Part shown: positions 15,418 through 24,142 of the stretch, one piece after another
Numbering within the stretch: position 1 is the stretch's first letter
Layout: each line of letters begins with the position of its first letter
Assembly: GCA_028284745.1 (NCBI GenBank)
Contig: JANQRC010000042.1
Location: 1-54,583, forward strand
Length of the DNA stretch: 54,583 nucleotides
DNA from: Flavobacteriaceae bacterium
Lineage (GTDB): Bacteria > Bacteroidota > Bacteroidia > Flavobacteriales > Flavobacteriaceae
Reading direction: 5' to 3'
Notes under the pieces: generated by a model
Database searches by the model: none
What the model was told of the DNA's origin: nothing
What the model saw: only the letters and a program-made list of their open reading frames with translations
Position numbers and translations under genes: made by a program

Positions 15418-16491
15418 CTGCTTGGCACCTGTGCCAACACGATCACAGATATAGTGTCCGTTTTGACAAAATGCAACCAACTCGTCCTTAATGAATTCAT
15501 AAACTTCAGTAGCTTCATTTTCAGGATACAGCAAATGGGCATTGGCTCCTGCATCTAGTGTGAAGCAAAGGTGCAGGCCCGTTTCTTCCCTGAACTTCCA
15601 GACCTTGTTGATGATCGACAATGTATTGGGTTTCATGAGTATGAAATACGGGTGCGAGCTCATCATCATCGCATGCAAGGTAAGGGCTTCGCTCTCTACG
15701 ATCTTGATGAATTCATCCAAATTCCCTTCGGAAATTGCCGCTTTCAGTCTACCCATGTTCTGATGTGCCTGTTGAAATCGTTGCTCTGCAAATGGATGTC
15801 CGTGCATCAGTCCATGGCCTACGGTGCTACTCACTTGTTTTTCTCCTTTGTCTACCAACAATATCGTATCATGAAAACGTTGAAAGGCAGGATGTACCTC
15901 GTAAGGAAACTGTACGCCGAAAAGGTCTGAACTTCCTTCTATGGCATCATTGGCTCCCCAGACTACTAAGCCGCCTTCTATACTCCTGCAAGCACTTCCC
16001 GAGCCCAAGCGTGCTATAAAGGAGGCTTTTTGTTTGAACTGCTCTTCCGAAACTTCGACCATTTGGCTTTCCATCTCTATCAGGCACAAGGCCAAGGCGC
16101 TCATTCCGCTGGCCGAGGAGGCGATCCCACTACTGTGTGGAAATGAATTATGCGTACCTATGGTAAACTGATACTGCTTCAAGAACGGAACATAGCTCTC
16201 GATCCGTTGAAAGAATTGCAGGATCTTTGGCTTGAAGGATTCCTTCAACTTGCCATCCAATAAGACTTCAACTAAAAAATCTTTGGTAGGCACATCCAAC
16301 CTTTCAAAGCCTAATGTGGTAGTGGTCGCACAGGCATCAAGTGTAAAGCTTATGGAAGGGTTTGCGGGAATCTGATGTCCTTTCTTGCCCCAATACTTCA
16401 CCAAGGCAATGTTGCTGGGCGAACGCCATTGCACACTCCCTTCGGGCAAACTAAACTCGTAAGGGTCGGGAATAAAATGCTTCTGGTCCAT
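15400..16491 (-). CDS. mvaD: Diphosphomevalonate decarboxylase
   Basis: A 363-residue GHMP-fold enzyme that converts diphosphomevalonate to isopentenyl diphosphate with ATP. The N-terminal SPSNIALVKYWGKKG (residues 24-38) is diagnostic, followed by the PHSSGIASSASGMSAL phosphate-binding loop and the C-terminal FTLDAGANAHLL block with the catalytic Asp. I chose ATG 16491 (MDQKHFIP) instead of the longer frame from 16542 because a good promoter lies at 16511-16544, inside that extension. The last residues, TMNR, come from the inverted repeat of the inserted four-helix-bundle unit. It is the first gene of the mevalonate operon. Confidence 0.95.
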   Translation of the reverse strand: MDQKHFIPDPYEFSLPEGSVQWRSPSNIALVKYWGKKGHQIPANPSISFTLDACATTTTLGFERLDVPTKDFLVEVLLDGKLKESFKPKILQFFQRIESYVPFLKQYQFTIGTHNSFPHSSGIASSASGMSALALCLIEMESQMVEVSEEQFKQKASFIARLGSGSACRSIEGGLVVWGANDAIEGSSDLFGVQFPYEVHPAFQRFHDTILLVDKGEKQVSSTVGHGLMHGHPFAEQRFQQAHQNMGRLKAAISEGNLDEFIKIVESEALTLHAMMMSSHPYFILMKPNTLSIINKVWKFREETGLHLCFTLDAGANAHLLYPENEATEVYEFIKDELVAFCQNGHYICDRVGTGAKQLTMNR

Positions 16492-16510
16492 TGTAGTTCT
16501 TATACTTACG

Positions 16511-16544
16511 CAAAGATACATATAGAATTCCGCTTTGCTCAAAA
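16511..16544 (-). promoter_or_regulatory. Promoter of the mevalonate operon
   Basis: On the minus strand TATCTTTG (16511-16518) matches the TANNTTTG -7 consensus exactly, with TTTTG (16540-16544) 21 bases upstream as -33. The -7 box ends 19 bases before the mvaD ATG at 16491. This is the best promoter in the window and fixes the mvaD start. Confidence 0.7.
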
Positions 16545-16570
16545 GGCAAAAACCGAAATTCTATAGTCTA

Positions 16571-16619
16571 CCTCACCCGAAACCATTGTATGGTTTCGAC
16601 CTTTCCCAAGGAGAGGTGA
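16571..16619. repeat. Modular palindromic repeat between mvaD and tspO
   Basis: CCTCACCC is followed by a perfect hairpin CGAAACCA-TTGTA-TGGTTTCG (16578-16598) and by CCTTTCCC-AA-GGAGAGG, closing with GGTGA. Left and right modules match those at 8342-8387; the central hairpin is different. This gap (16492-16716) otherwise has the mvaD promoter and a small CTGCC-TGC-GGCAG hairpin at 16630-16642. Confidence 0.85.
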
Positions 16620-16716
16620 ATCGGAAGCTCTGCCTGCGGCAGGTAGGTTCAGGACAAGGTCATGTGGGATTTTATTAGCAATAAATTCTTATTTTAGAAA
16701 ACGCTAACCATCTCTC

Positions 16717-17208
16717 ATGACCAAAAAACTCCCCAGAATCCTCATCACTGTGGCTATCTGTCTGCTTATTGGCTTTCTGTCTAGCTTTGCCACAAGATCT
16801 TCTGTCGATACTTGGTATCCCACGTTGAACAAGCCCAGCTTTAATCCGCCGAACTGGATATTCGCACCCGTCTGGACCGTGCTCTATGTGTTGATGGGCA
16901 TCGCTGCTGGCATTGTCTGGAATCGCGGCTTTTATCACAAGTGGGTAAAGACTGCCATTTATCATTTTGGGTTTCAGCTTGTGCTCAATGGCATGTGGAG
17001 TATCGTTTTCTTTGGGATGCAGAAGGTGTTCTGGGCGCTGGTGGTGATCATTGCATTATTGGTGCTACTTCTGTTCACCATCAAGTGGTTTCGGGTAGTT
17101 GACAAGAGGGCCGCTTGGCTACTATACCCCTATGTAGCCTGGGTGGGTTTTGCCACCGTGCTGAACTTTAGCATTTGGCAATTGAATTATTTAGGTGTTA
17201 GGTGTTAG
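16717..17208 (+). CDS. TspO/MBR family protein
   Basis: A 163-residue, five-helix membrane protein of the TspO/translocator-protein family, which binds porphyrins. The family motifs are clear: TWYPTLNKPSFNPPNW (residues 31-46), APVWTVLYVLMGIAAGIVW, and a C-terminal WVGFATVLNFSIWQLN. The codons after the last Asn read into a heptamer array, so the final residues YLGVRC and the stop codon are supplied by the repeat. The core ends normally at the Asn, so function is probably intact. No photosynthesis genes are near; in this group TspO may act in porphyrin or redox homeostasis. Confidence 0.93.
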   Translation: MTKKLPRILITVAICLLIGFLSSFATRSSVDTWYPTLNKPSFNPPNWIFAPVWTVLYVLMGIAAGIVWNRGFYHKWVKTAIYHFGFQLVLNGMWSIVFFGMQKVFWALVVIIALLVLLLFTIKWFRVVDKRAAWLLYPYVAWVGFATVLNFSIWQLNYLGVRC

Positions 17209-17274
17209 GTGTTAGGTGTTAGGTGTTAGGTGTTAGGTGTTAGGTGTTAGGTGTTAGGTGTTAGGTGTTAGGTG
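17191..17274. repeat. Heptanucleotide tandem repeat (TTAGGTG)x12
   Basis: Twelve perfect copies of TTAGGTG span 17191-17274. The first two and a half copies encode the last residues and stop of tspO; because a stop occurs in the frame entered, changes of copy number do not extend the protein. The unit differs from the array at 6100 (TTCAGTG) by two bases. No four-helix-bundle gene or inverted partner is next to this array. Confidence 0.97.
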
Positions 17275-17336
17275 AAATTATCTTACCATTAAGAACTCCA
17301 ATAATCTAATCATCGAATTATCTAACAATCTATTTA

Positions 17337-17861
17337 TCAACGAGCAAGTTCAAGCATTTTCATCATGGTACGATAATTACGAGCGGTCGCCACTACTTTT
17401 AATTTCTGCTCTATCAGATTGCTTGTTAGCTTGGCTTTTCCTGCGCCCAAGGCATAATACAAATACACACAACGCTCGCTGACATGGAGTTCTTCTCCTG
17501 GGCATTCCATCTCTTGCAATGGCCCGGCCAAGTCTTTATCTGGCATTGCAAAAAGCAACAAGAAATAGCTTGCCTGCTTTTTTTCTTCTGGAAAAGGGCA
17601 ATCGTCGAGGATGCCAGCAAGCTCGGCGGCAGAAAATGCAATGGCAGGGACCTCAAAGCCGTATTGCTTCTTGATCGATCGTGAGATCTGGTCAGAAAGG
17701 CCTTCCAACCCCTTTGCCTCTACAACAACATTACCGCTTTGAATATAGGTCTTTACATTGTTAAACCCTTCTTTTTCGAGCAACATACGTAGGTCAGCCA
17801 TCCTGATCTTCTTATGACCACCCACATTGACCCCACGCAGAAAGATGATAAATTTCTCCAT
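17337..17861 (-). CDS. DUF1697 domain-containing protein
   Basis: A 174-residue protein of the DUF1697 family. Diagnostic start FIIFLRGVNVGGHKKIRMADL (split over residues 4-24) with RGVNVGG and the following YIQSGNVVV are the family hallmarks; the C-terminal TSNLIEQKL and ARNYRTMMKML are also typical. Function is unknown. Its ATG overlaps the stop of the upstream YhiN-like flavoprotein gene by one base (TAATG), so it is translated as the last gene of the operon that starts with pgmB. Confidence 0.92.
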   Translation of the reverse strand: MEKFIIFLRGVNVGGHKKIRMADLRMLLEKEGFNNVKTYIQSGNVVVEAKGLEGLSDQISRSIKKQYGFEVPAIAFSAAELAGILDDCPFPEEKKQASYFLLLFAMPDKDLAGPLQEMECPGEELHVSERCVYLYYALGAGKAKLTSNLIEQKLKVVATARNYRTMMKMLELAR

Positions 17862-19066
17862 TATTCGGCAATCGATTTGGCGGCAATGTAACCGCCGGTC
17901 CAGGCATTCTGAAAGTTGAAACCCCCTGTTACGGCATCGATGTTCAACACTTCGCCTGCAAAATATAAATTATCGTGCAATTTACTTTCAAAGGTCTTGA
18001 AGTGTATTTCCTTTAATTCTACTCCACCCGCAGTGACAAACTCTTCTTTAAAGGTACTCTTTCCCTCTACCTGAAAGATACTCTTGGTGAGCTGCCTTGC
18101 CAGCGCTTCTGCTTGTTTTTTGGTCAACGAAGCCCAATTCAATGTCTCAGGAATTTCGGAGGCTTGTACCAAACGCTGCCAGAGGCGTTTGGGCAAACCA
18201 AACTGCATATGCTTTATAACCACATGCTTGGCTTGAAGGGCTTTTATTTCTTGAAAATATGTCATCGCTTCTTCCATATCTTTTTCAATCCAATTTACCT
18301 GAATCTTAAAGCGATAGTTGTATTTGTGTAGTGTTCTGGCCCCCCAAGCGGAAAGCTTTAAGATGGCTGGTCCACTCATGCCCCAATGGGTGATCAACAC
18401 TGGCCCCTCTGCAAGCAAGTCTTCGTTTAAAACAGATACGGAAGCGTTTGTTGCGAGACCCATCAGGCCTTCGATGCGTTTGTCTTGTATGTTGAAGGTG
18501 AACAATGACGGGACAGGAGGCACAATCGTATGCCCCAAATTTTCCAACAAGTTCCAGATTTTTGGATTGCTTCCGGTGGCGACCATGAGCTTTTCACCGT
18601 GAAATTTACCCTGATTGGTCTGTAGCTCCCAAAGCTGCCCTTCCTTTGAGATGCTTTGAAGTGAATGTCCATTGAGCACTTGGATGCCCAATCGTTTTAC
18701 TTCGGACAAAAAACAATCGACGATGGTTTGTGACGAATCCGTGACCGGGAACATTCTCCCGTCTGCCTCAATTTTGAGTTCTACCCCTCGCTTCTCAAAC
18801 CATTCGATCGTGTCTCCGGTCATGAAGCTATGGAAAGGGCCTAACAATTCCTTCTCACCGCGCGGGTAGTTCTTGGTCAGTTCCTTTGGAATGAATTCAG
18901 CGTGTGTCACATTACAGCGCCCGCCACCCGAAACTCTGACTTTGGCCAGTACTTCCTTGCCTCTTTCTAGAATGGCGATCTTCAATTTTGGATTGAATTC
19001 GGCAATGTTGATCGCTGTGAAGAAGCCCGCAGCGCCACCGCCAACGATGATGACATCAGTCTGCAT
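17861..19066 (-). CDS. YhiN/HI0933-like NAD(P)/FAD-dependent oxidoreductase
   Basis: A 401-residue flavoprotein of the HI0933/YhiN family. From ATG 19066 it begins MQTDVIIVGGGAAGFF, a dinucleotide-binding motif, followed by VRVSGGGRCNVTHAEF and ending with the family's VTGGFNFQNAWTGGYIAAKSI block. The frame is open to 19105, but the shorter start overlaps the GDPD stop by 11 bases and places the FAD motif at the N-terminus as in homologues. Substrate unknown. Central gene of a three-gene extension (GDPD, this gene, DUF1697) to the sugar operon. Confidence 0.92.
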   Translation of the reverse strand: MQTDVIIVGGGAAGFFTAINIAEFNPKLKIAILERGKEVLAKVRVSGGGRCNVTHAEFIPKELTKNYPRGEKELLGPFHSFMTGDTIEWFEKRGVELKIEADGRMFPVTDSSQTIVDCFLSEVKRLGIQVLNGHSLQSISKEGQLWELQTNQGKFHGEKLMVATGSNPKIWNLLENLGHTIVPPVPSLFTFNIQDKRIEGLMGLATNASVSVLNEDLLAEGPVLITHWGMSGPAILKLSAWGARTLHKYNYRFKIQVNWIEKDMEEAMTYFQEIKALQAKHVVIKHMQFGLPKRLWQRLVQASEIPETLNWASLTKKQAEALARQLTKSIFQVEGKSTFKEEFVTAGGVELKEIHFKTFESKLHDNLYFAGEVLNIDAVTGGFNFQNAWTGGYIAAKSIAE

Positions 19067-19814
19067 AGACACGTTCTGGGAAATCGGTAATGATGGCATC
19101 CACACCTAGGTCTTTCACTTTTTGAATGTCTTCTGGCTCATTGACCGTCCATGTGCAGACCTTGAAACCTTCTTGTTGAATGGCTGCTATATTTTCTTCG
19201 GTCAGGTCTTGATGATCCGGATGAATCGATACTGCACTCAACTCTTTGGCAACTTCAAGTGCATCCATCGGGTCTTCTTCGGTAAGAATGCCGATAGCAA
19301 TGTCTTTGTTCTTTCTACGGAAACTTCGCAGTTCGTCCCAAGTAAAGCTAGAAACGAGGAAATTTTCGGCACTCCAGCCTTTCTCTTCGATATAGTAATT
19401 CACAATGTGTGAGACTTCATCAGCTGTGTTCCTTCCTTTCAGCTCGATGTTCAGCACGTACTGATCATTTAACGTGTTCAATACATCTTGCAATAAAGGG
19501 ACTTTGTATCTTCCTTCTACAATAAGTTGTTCGACCTGAGAAATGCTTAGGTCTTCAATGTATCCTTGACCATTGGTCGTACGATCAATGGTATCGTCAT
19601 GCATCAACACGATCTGGCCACTCCTGCAGCGGAACACGTCGATCTCGATGCCATCTACCCCCAACTCTATCGCTTTTTCGACAGATTCGATAGTGTTCTC
19701 GGCCACATGACCCAGCGCCCCACGATGGCCAATTACCAAAGGTCCTGTTTTCATAGGCGAACAGTTGTAAAGAAAACCAATTAGTATAAAAACTATGAGC
19801 TGGCGGGGTCTCAC
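19056..19814 (-). CDS. Glycerophosphodiester phosphodiesterase, lipoprotein
   Basis: A 252-residue GDPD enzyme that hydrolyses glycerophosphodiesters to glycerol-3-phosphate and an alcohol. The lipobox is FLYNC with Cys18. Active-site residues are visible: His30-Arg31 in GHRG, Glu39 in AENT, Glu57 and Asp59 in GIEIDV, and His72 in LMHDD. The C-terminal WTVNEPEDIQ and DAIITDFPE are standard. As a lipoprotein it would work in the periplasm or at the outer membrane. It overlaps the GH13 gene by four bases (ATGA), so it belongs to the sugar operon though its substrate is unrelated. Confidence 0.93.
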   Translation of the reverse strand: MRPRQLIVFILIGFLYNCSPMKTGPLVIGHRGALGHVAENTIESVEKAIELGVDGIEIDVFRCRSGQIVLMHDDTIDRTTNGQGYIEDLSISQVEQLIVEGRYKVPLLQDVLNTLNDQYVLNIELKGRNTADEVSHIVNYYIEEKGWSAENFLVSSFTWDELRSFRRKNKDIAIGILTEEDPMDALEVAKELSAVSIHPDHQDLTEENIAAIQQEGFKVCTWTVNEPEDIQKVKDLGVDAIITDFPERVYAD

Positions 19815-21733
19815 CTAGCTTGTTGTTTCAGTTTTAGTATCAAGGAAGTGAGTGGCTGCAGTTTCACATTCACACTTCCGAAGCCATTCTTCACGTTGAG
19901 GCCATATTCGCCCTGCCCAAACAATTCTTCACTCATTTTATAGTTTCCTTCGGAAAGCTTCCACGCACTTACAAGATCATTGGGTAATTTCACGTTCAGG
20001 CTATACCCCTCATCAGTCCTGAAATTAGAGATTATGATGAGTTTTTCGTCTTCACTCCAACGCGCAAAGCTGAACACCTTGTCATCGTAATTGGTAGTGT
20101 GTTCTCTGTTATGAGCATGAATCTCTTGATAGTCGCCCATCAGCGCATTGCTATGTAGGGTAAAATTGAGCAGACGTTGATAGAACGCTCGCAGCTCCTT
20201 TTCTTCAGAAGAAAGTTGGCCACCGTCAAACCGCTTGTCATTCACCCAACGTTGGTGGTTTGGCACACCAATGTAATCGAAGATCGAGGTACGCGTAGGT
20301 TTTCCGAAACCAGCATCTTCTGCGCCTGGCTCGCCTACTTCTTGCCCGAAATAGATCATGGTCGGTGATGTGCTGATCGTTGCAGAAACCACCATGCCTG
20401 GCCTTCCTTTTTGGGCATCACCTGCAAAGTCTGGGCTTGCGATACGCTGCTCGTCATGATTCTCTAAAAAATGAAGCATGTGGTGTTCGATATCCTTCAG
20501 ACCTTCTTGGATCTTCACCAAATTGTCTGTTGAGCCATGACCTTGCATGATATGCTTCAGGGTATCGTAGAGCTCTACCTTATCATAGAGGTAGTCCATT
20601 TTTCCTTTGTGAATGTAATCACGGTACAGCGATGGGTTGTAGACCTCGGCCAATAGCAATGCATCGGGGTCCTTCATCTTGATAGCAGAATTCATGTAGC
20701 TCCAAAATGCTACAGGTACCATTTCTGCCATGTCGAAACGAAACCCATCTACACCCATGTCTAACCAATAGTAGGCAATGTCCTTGAATTTGTACCAAGA
20801 GTCTGGCACATCCTTGTCTTCCCAAAAGGCTGCATGTGCTTTATAGCTCATGGTTGCTAAACTATCTGGCAACAGATCAAAATCCTTACGTCCATCCGGT
20901 CTCACACCATAATTTATCTTTACAGTCTCGTACCAATCGTGGAATCCTGGTTGCGACCTACGCGACCCGTTGCCTGTCCATTTAGCAGGCACTTCTTTGA
21001 ATTTTCTATCGGCCAACACATTGGGGTTACCACCCAACGGTCGGTAATTGTCTTGCCATTCGGGGACTTTGAACTCCTCATCAACGACATAGTAGAAGTT
21101 GTTGTCGCGCCTGTACTCTACTGAAGTATCATCGTTGACCCCAAGATCCACTACGCCATCAGGGTTGGCAAGGCCTTGATAGTTGCGTGCTACGTGGTTA
21201 GGCACTATATCCATGATCAGCTTCAAACCGTTGTCGTGTGTGCGCTTGATCAATGCTTGAAATTCTTCTAATCGCCTGGCTGGATCTTCTGCCAGATCTG
21301 GATTCACATTGTAATAGTCTTTCACGGCATAGGGCGACCCTGCGCGTCCTTTTACCACATCGGGGTCATCGTTAGAAATCCCAATAGCCGTATAATCGTT
21401 GATCAATGCATGATGTGGTACACCCGTATACCAAATGTGTGTCACACCCAGTTTCTTGATCTCTTGAAGCGCCTCGTCTGTAAAATCATTGAACTTGCCA
21501 ACACCATTTTCTTCAATGGTACCCCAAGGCTTGTTAGTGGTGTTGGTATTTCCAAAAAGGCGGGTAAATACCTGATAGATGACCTTTTTAGAGGTTTTCT
21601 TTTCTTGCATCGTGGTTGGTCTTTCTTCTTTCTTGGCAGCTTTCTTTTCACAACTCATAGTCGTGACGGCAAAAAAACAGATTGTCAAAAATACATGAAT
21701 TCCTTTTTTTGAGTGTTTTGACTTGAAAATCAT
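19811..21733 (-). CDS. GH13 alpha-amylase-family lipoprotein
   Basis: A 640-residue glycoside hydrolase. A lipobox (TMSC, Cys28) indicates a lipoprotein of the periplasm or cell surface. The four GH13 regions are present: DIVPNH (175-180), GFRFDMAEM with nucleophile Asp334, LAEVY with acid/base Glu363, and ENHDEQR with His426 and Asp427. A C-terminal beta domain follows. It probably cleaves alpha-1,4 links in malto-oligosaccharides or starch, like SusG or neopullulanases; the exact product is not predictable. Overlaps of four bases on both sides (GH31 upstream, GDPD downstream) show translational coupling. Confidence 0.93.
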   Translation of the reverse strand: MIFKSKHSKKGIHVFLTICFFAVTTMSCEKKAAKKEERPTTMQEKKTSKKVIYQVFTRLFGNTNTTNKPWGTIEENGVGKFNDFTDEALQEIKKLGVTHIWYTGVPHHALINDYTAIGISNDDPDVVKGRAGSPYAVKDYYNVNPDLAEDPARRLEEFQALIKRTHDNGLKLIMDIVPNHVARNYQGLANPDGVVDLGVNDDTSVEYRRDNNFYYVVDEEFKVPEWQDNYRPLGGNPNVLADRKFKEVPAKWTGNGSRRSQPGFHDWYETVKINYGVRPDGRKDFDLLPDSLATMSYKAHAAFWEDKDVPDSWYKFKDIAYYWLDMGVDGFRFDMAEMVPVAFWSYMNSAIKMKDPDALLLAEVYNPSLYRDYIHKGKMDYLYDKVELYDTLKHIMQGHGSTDNLVKIQEGLKDIEHHMLHFLENHDEQRIASPDFAGDAQKGRPGMVVSATISTSPTMIYFGQEVGEPGAEDAGFGKPTRTSIFDYIGVPNHQRWVNDKRFDGGQLSSEEKELRAFYQRLLNFTLHSNALMGDYQEIHAHNREHTTNYDDKVFSFARWSEDEKLIIISNFRTDEGYSLNVKLPNDLVSAWKLSEGNYKMSEELFGQGEYGLNVKNGFGSVNVKLQPLTSLILKLKQQAR

Positions 21734-24114
21734 CGTTCTTTTATGAAAAGTTCTATCTTATCTTCCTTTTTGAGTTGAAAGGGAATGGTATAGGTTCTCT
21801 GCACGTTGTTCCAGATAGACCTGGCCGCGCTGTTGTTTACCTTGGCGCGCCTAGGTTGTTCCTTCAGGCCGTGGATCACTAGCTTCATCTCTCGATCGAT
21901 CCCTTGAAAGTTAGGGCCTCTGGTGTTTTCTACATCAATGTACATAAGCTTGTCTTCGGTATCTGCTGAGATCTTGATATACTCGTATTCTCCCTTATCT
22001 ATGGCATCGGTAGTCTTCCCATCATCATTGTAGAAAAGTCCTTTGCTAAAGTCTATTGCATCATCGTAATAAAAATGGAGTTCCAACTCCTTGGTACTGT
22101 ATGACGCTGTATTTTGCACAGGTCTCACTCTTGGCACAAAAGCACCTCCGCGCACAAAAGTGGGGATGCGATCTTCTCTTGTATCGAATTCAAGAGTGGT
22201 ACCGCCAGCATATATTTCGCCTGTATAGAAATCAATCCAATTGCTTGTATTCGGAAAATACACTTTGTGTTTCTTTTCTCCTTTCTTCATTATTGGGGAC
22301 ACCAAGATGTCATTGCCCCATAAGTATGTGTTGGCTATGTTGTAGATACTGTCGCTTTCCTCTTCGAAGAACAGCGGCCGCATCAACGGATAACCTTTGG
22401 TATGGTTCTCATAGGCCAGCGTATAATTATACGGTAACAAACTATACCGCAATTCAATGGCTTGTTTAGCCAACTCTTTGGTTTTAGGTGCTTTGTAGAC
22501 AGCTTCAGAAGGCACGGACTCTTGCGCGTGAGGACGATAGATGGGTTGAAAGACGCCATACTGCAACCAGCGCAGATACAGTTCATCATCGAAATAGTCA
22601 CCTGCAAAGCCGCCCAAGTCAGAATGCATGTATCCCATACCCTGCATGCCCATTTGCAAGGAAATTTCAGGTTGTGGCTGAAAACCACCCCAGCTTCGAC
22701 TAACATCGCCGCTCCAGGGGATCATTCCATAATGTTGCGAACCTGAGTAGCCTGCACGCATCAAAATAAAGGGTCTTTGTTCGGGAAGATCTCTTCTATA
22801 GCCATGAAAGATCAACTTGGCCCAATCGTGTCCGTAGATATTGTGAACCTCGTCTGCGGTTCCTTTGTAGTGCTGCAAATCGGACGGATGGGCTTCTGGT
22901 TCGCCAAGGTCGCCCCACCAACCGCTTACGCCATAGGTTTCTGTCAAGTCTTTGTAGATGTCCCAAAACCATTCGCTGGCATTAGGGTCGTAGATGTCTA
23001 TAATACCTGCATTGCCAAAGTAGAAATCGAAACGATAGGGTTCTCCCATGCTGTTAGTTGCTAGTACTTTTCGGGAAACGGCTTCGTCCCATTTCTTAGA
23101 AGTGGAAAGAATGAAGGGTTCTGAGATAAGAACCGTCTTGATTCCTTTTTGCATGAAATCTGAGATCATCTTCTTCGGGTTTGGAAACGAATCTTTCGCA
23201 AACTCAAAACCGCCCATATGACCTTTGATATCCTTGCCAAACCAGAAAAGGTCCAGAATGACGGCATCTACGGGGATGTCTTCTCTTATAAACTTCTCTA
23301 CGGTAGAAACTGTTTCCGCTTGCGAATGATAGCCAAAACGACTTGAAAAATTTCCTAGCGCCCAACGAGGTATCATGGGTTGCTTTCCCGTCAAGTCGGT
23401 GTACTGATCGATAATGTCCAGCCATGTTTCGCCAGCAACTATCTGGTAGGTCATCCGGCCACTGATGGTCTCGTACCTAAGCGTGTTGTTCTTTTTGCTG
23501 TCTAAGTCAAGAAAGCCAATCGGCGCATTGTCAAAATGAAGCAGGTATTTATTGGAGGAAATGACGATAGGCATGGTGAAGTTCATCAGTTCTGATCGCT
23601 CTTCATACCCATAGTGCGCACGGTTGTACAGTTGAAGTCGATGGCCTCTTCTGTTCATCCCAAGTGCACGTGCACCGCCGCCAAACAGCACTTCCTCATC
23701 TGTTAGATCAAGCTCTATCGTTTTCAAGCTATCAGCCACATAACCACGCTTTTCAGATGTCAATTCCTTTCCTTCAAAACTATAAGAGATCTTGAACGGA
23801 GATTTTTGGATGACCGCGCTGATGCCAGCTGTCTTATATTCGATCGTGTTCTTTGTTTCTTTTACACTGACCCTTATGGTCGACGGCCTAAGCACTACCG
23901 CATGCGAATCATTATCTAGACGCTCGCCCTTAGGGACAAAAGATGTTTCAAGAATGTACTGTGAATAGGGTTTTATGAAATACGTGCCATCATTCGTCTG
24001 TACCTCTAGTGCGTTGCTAAGTTGCACATGCGAATAATACTGTCTGTTTGGGTTCTGTGAGAACCCAAACAGCACAAAAGTCATAAGGCATATGGCTGAC
24101 ACTATTCGTTTCAT
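21730..24114 (-). CDS. GH31 alpha-glucosidase, secreted
   Basis: A 794-residue GH31 enzyme with an N-terminal signal peptide (hydrophobic residues 4-17, probable cleavage near SQN, residue 19-21). The N-terminal beta domain leads to the barrel with DAVILDLFWFGKD near 283-296 and the nucleophile block GWWGDLGEPE with Asp402. LMRAGYSGSQHYGMIPWSGDV carries the acid/base region. It would release glucose or xylose from non-reducing ends; the maltose-type neighbours favour alpha-glucosidase. Likely periplasmic. It starts 28 bases after the GH65 stop and overlaps GH13 by four bases. Confidence 0.93.
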   Translation of the reverse strand: MKRIVSAICLMTFVLFGFSQNPNRQYYSHVQLSNALEVQTNDGTYFIKPYSQYILETSFVPKGERLDNDSHAVVLRPSTIRVSVKETKNTIEYKTAGISAVIQKSPFKISYSFEGKELTSEKRGYVADSLKTIELDLTDEEVLFGGGARALGMNRRGHRLQLYNRAHYGYEERSELMNFTMPIVISSNKYLLHFDNAPIGFLDLDSKKNNTLRYETISGRMTYQIVAGETWLDIIDQYTDLTGKQPMIPRWALGNFSSRFGYHSQAETVSTVEKFIREDIPVDAVILDLFWFGKDIKGHMGGFEFAKDSFPNPKKMISDFMQKGIKTVLISEPFILSTSKKWDEAVSRKVLATNSMGEPYRFDFYFGNAGIIDIYDPNASEWFWDIYKDLTETYGVSGWWGDLGEPEAHPSDLQHYKGTADEVHNIYGHDWAKLIFHGYRRDLPEQRPFILMRAGYSGSQHYGMIPWSGDVSRSWGGFQPQPEISLQMGMQGMGYMHSDLGGFAGDYFDDELYLRWLQYGVFQPIYRPHAQESVPSEAVYKAPKTKELAKQAIELRYSLLPYNYTLAYENHTKGYPLMRPLFFEEESDSIYNIANTYLWGNDILVSPIMKKGEKKHKVYFPNTSNWIDFYTGEIYAGGTTLEFDTREDRIPTFVRGGAFVPRVRPVQNTASYSTKELELHFYYDDAIDFSKGLFYNDDGKTTDAIDKGEYEYIKISADTEDKLMYIDVENTRGPNFQGIDREMKLVIHGLKEQPRRAKVNNSAARSIWNNVQRTYTIPFQLKKEDKIELFIKER

Positions 24115-24142
24115 CTGCGATACATTGATTCATGCAATGGGG

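Noticed and set aside
15571-15930. 119-codon frame antisense to mvaD
   Set aside because: Shadow of a conserved enzyme gene; composition is not protein-like and there is no promoter or conserved motif.
16492-16542. Longer N-terminus for mvaD
   Set aside because: It would start inside the well-formed promoter at 16511-16544.
6100-17274. The heptamer arrays considered as CRISPR arrays
   Set aside because: Units are 7 bases, contiguous and without spacers; no cas genes are present.
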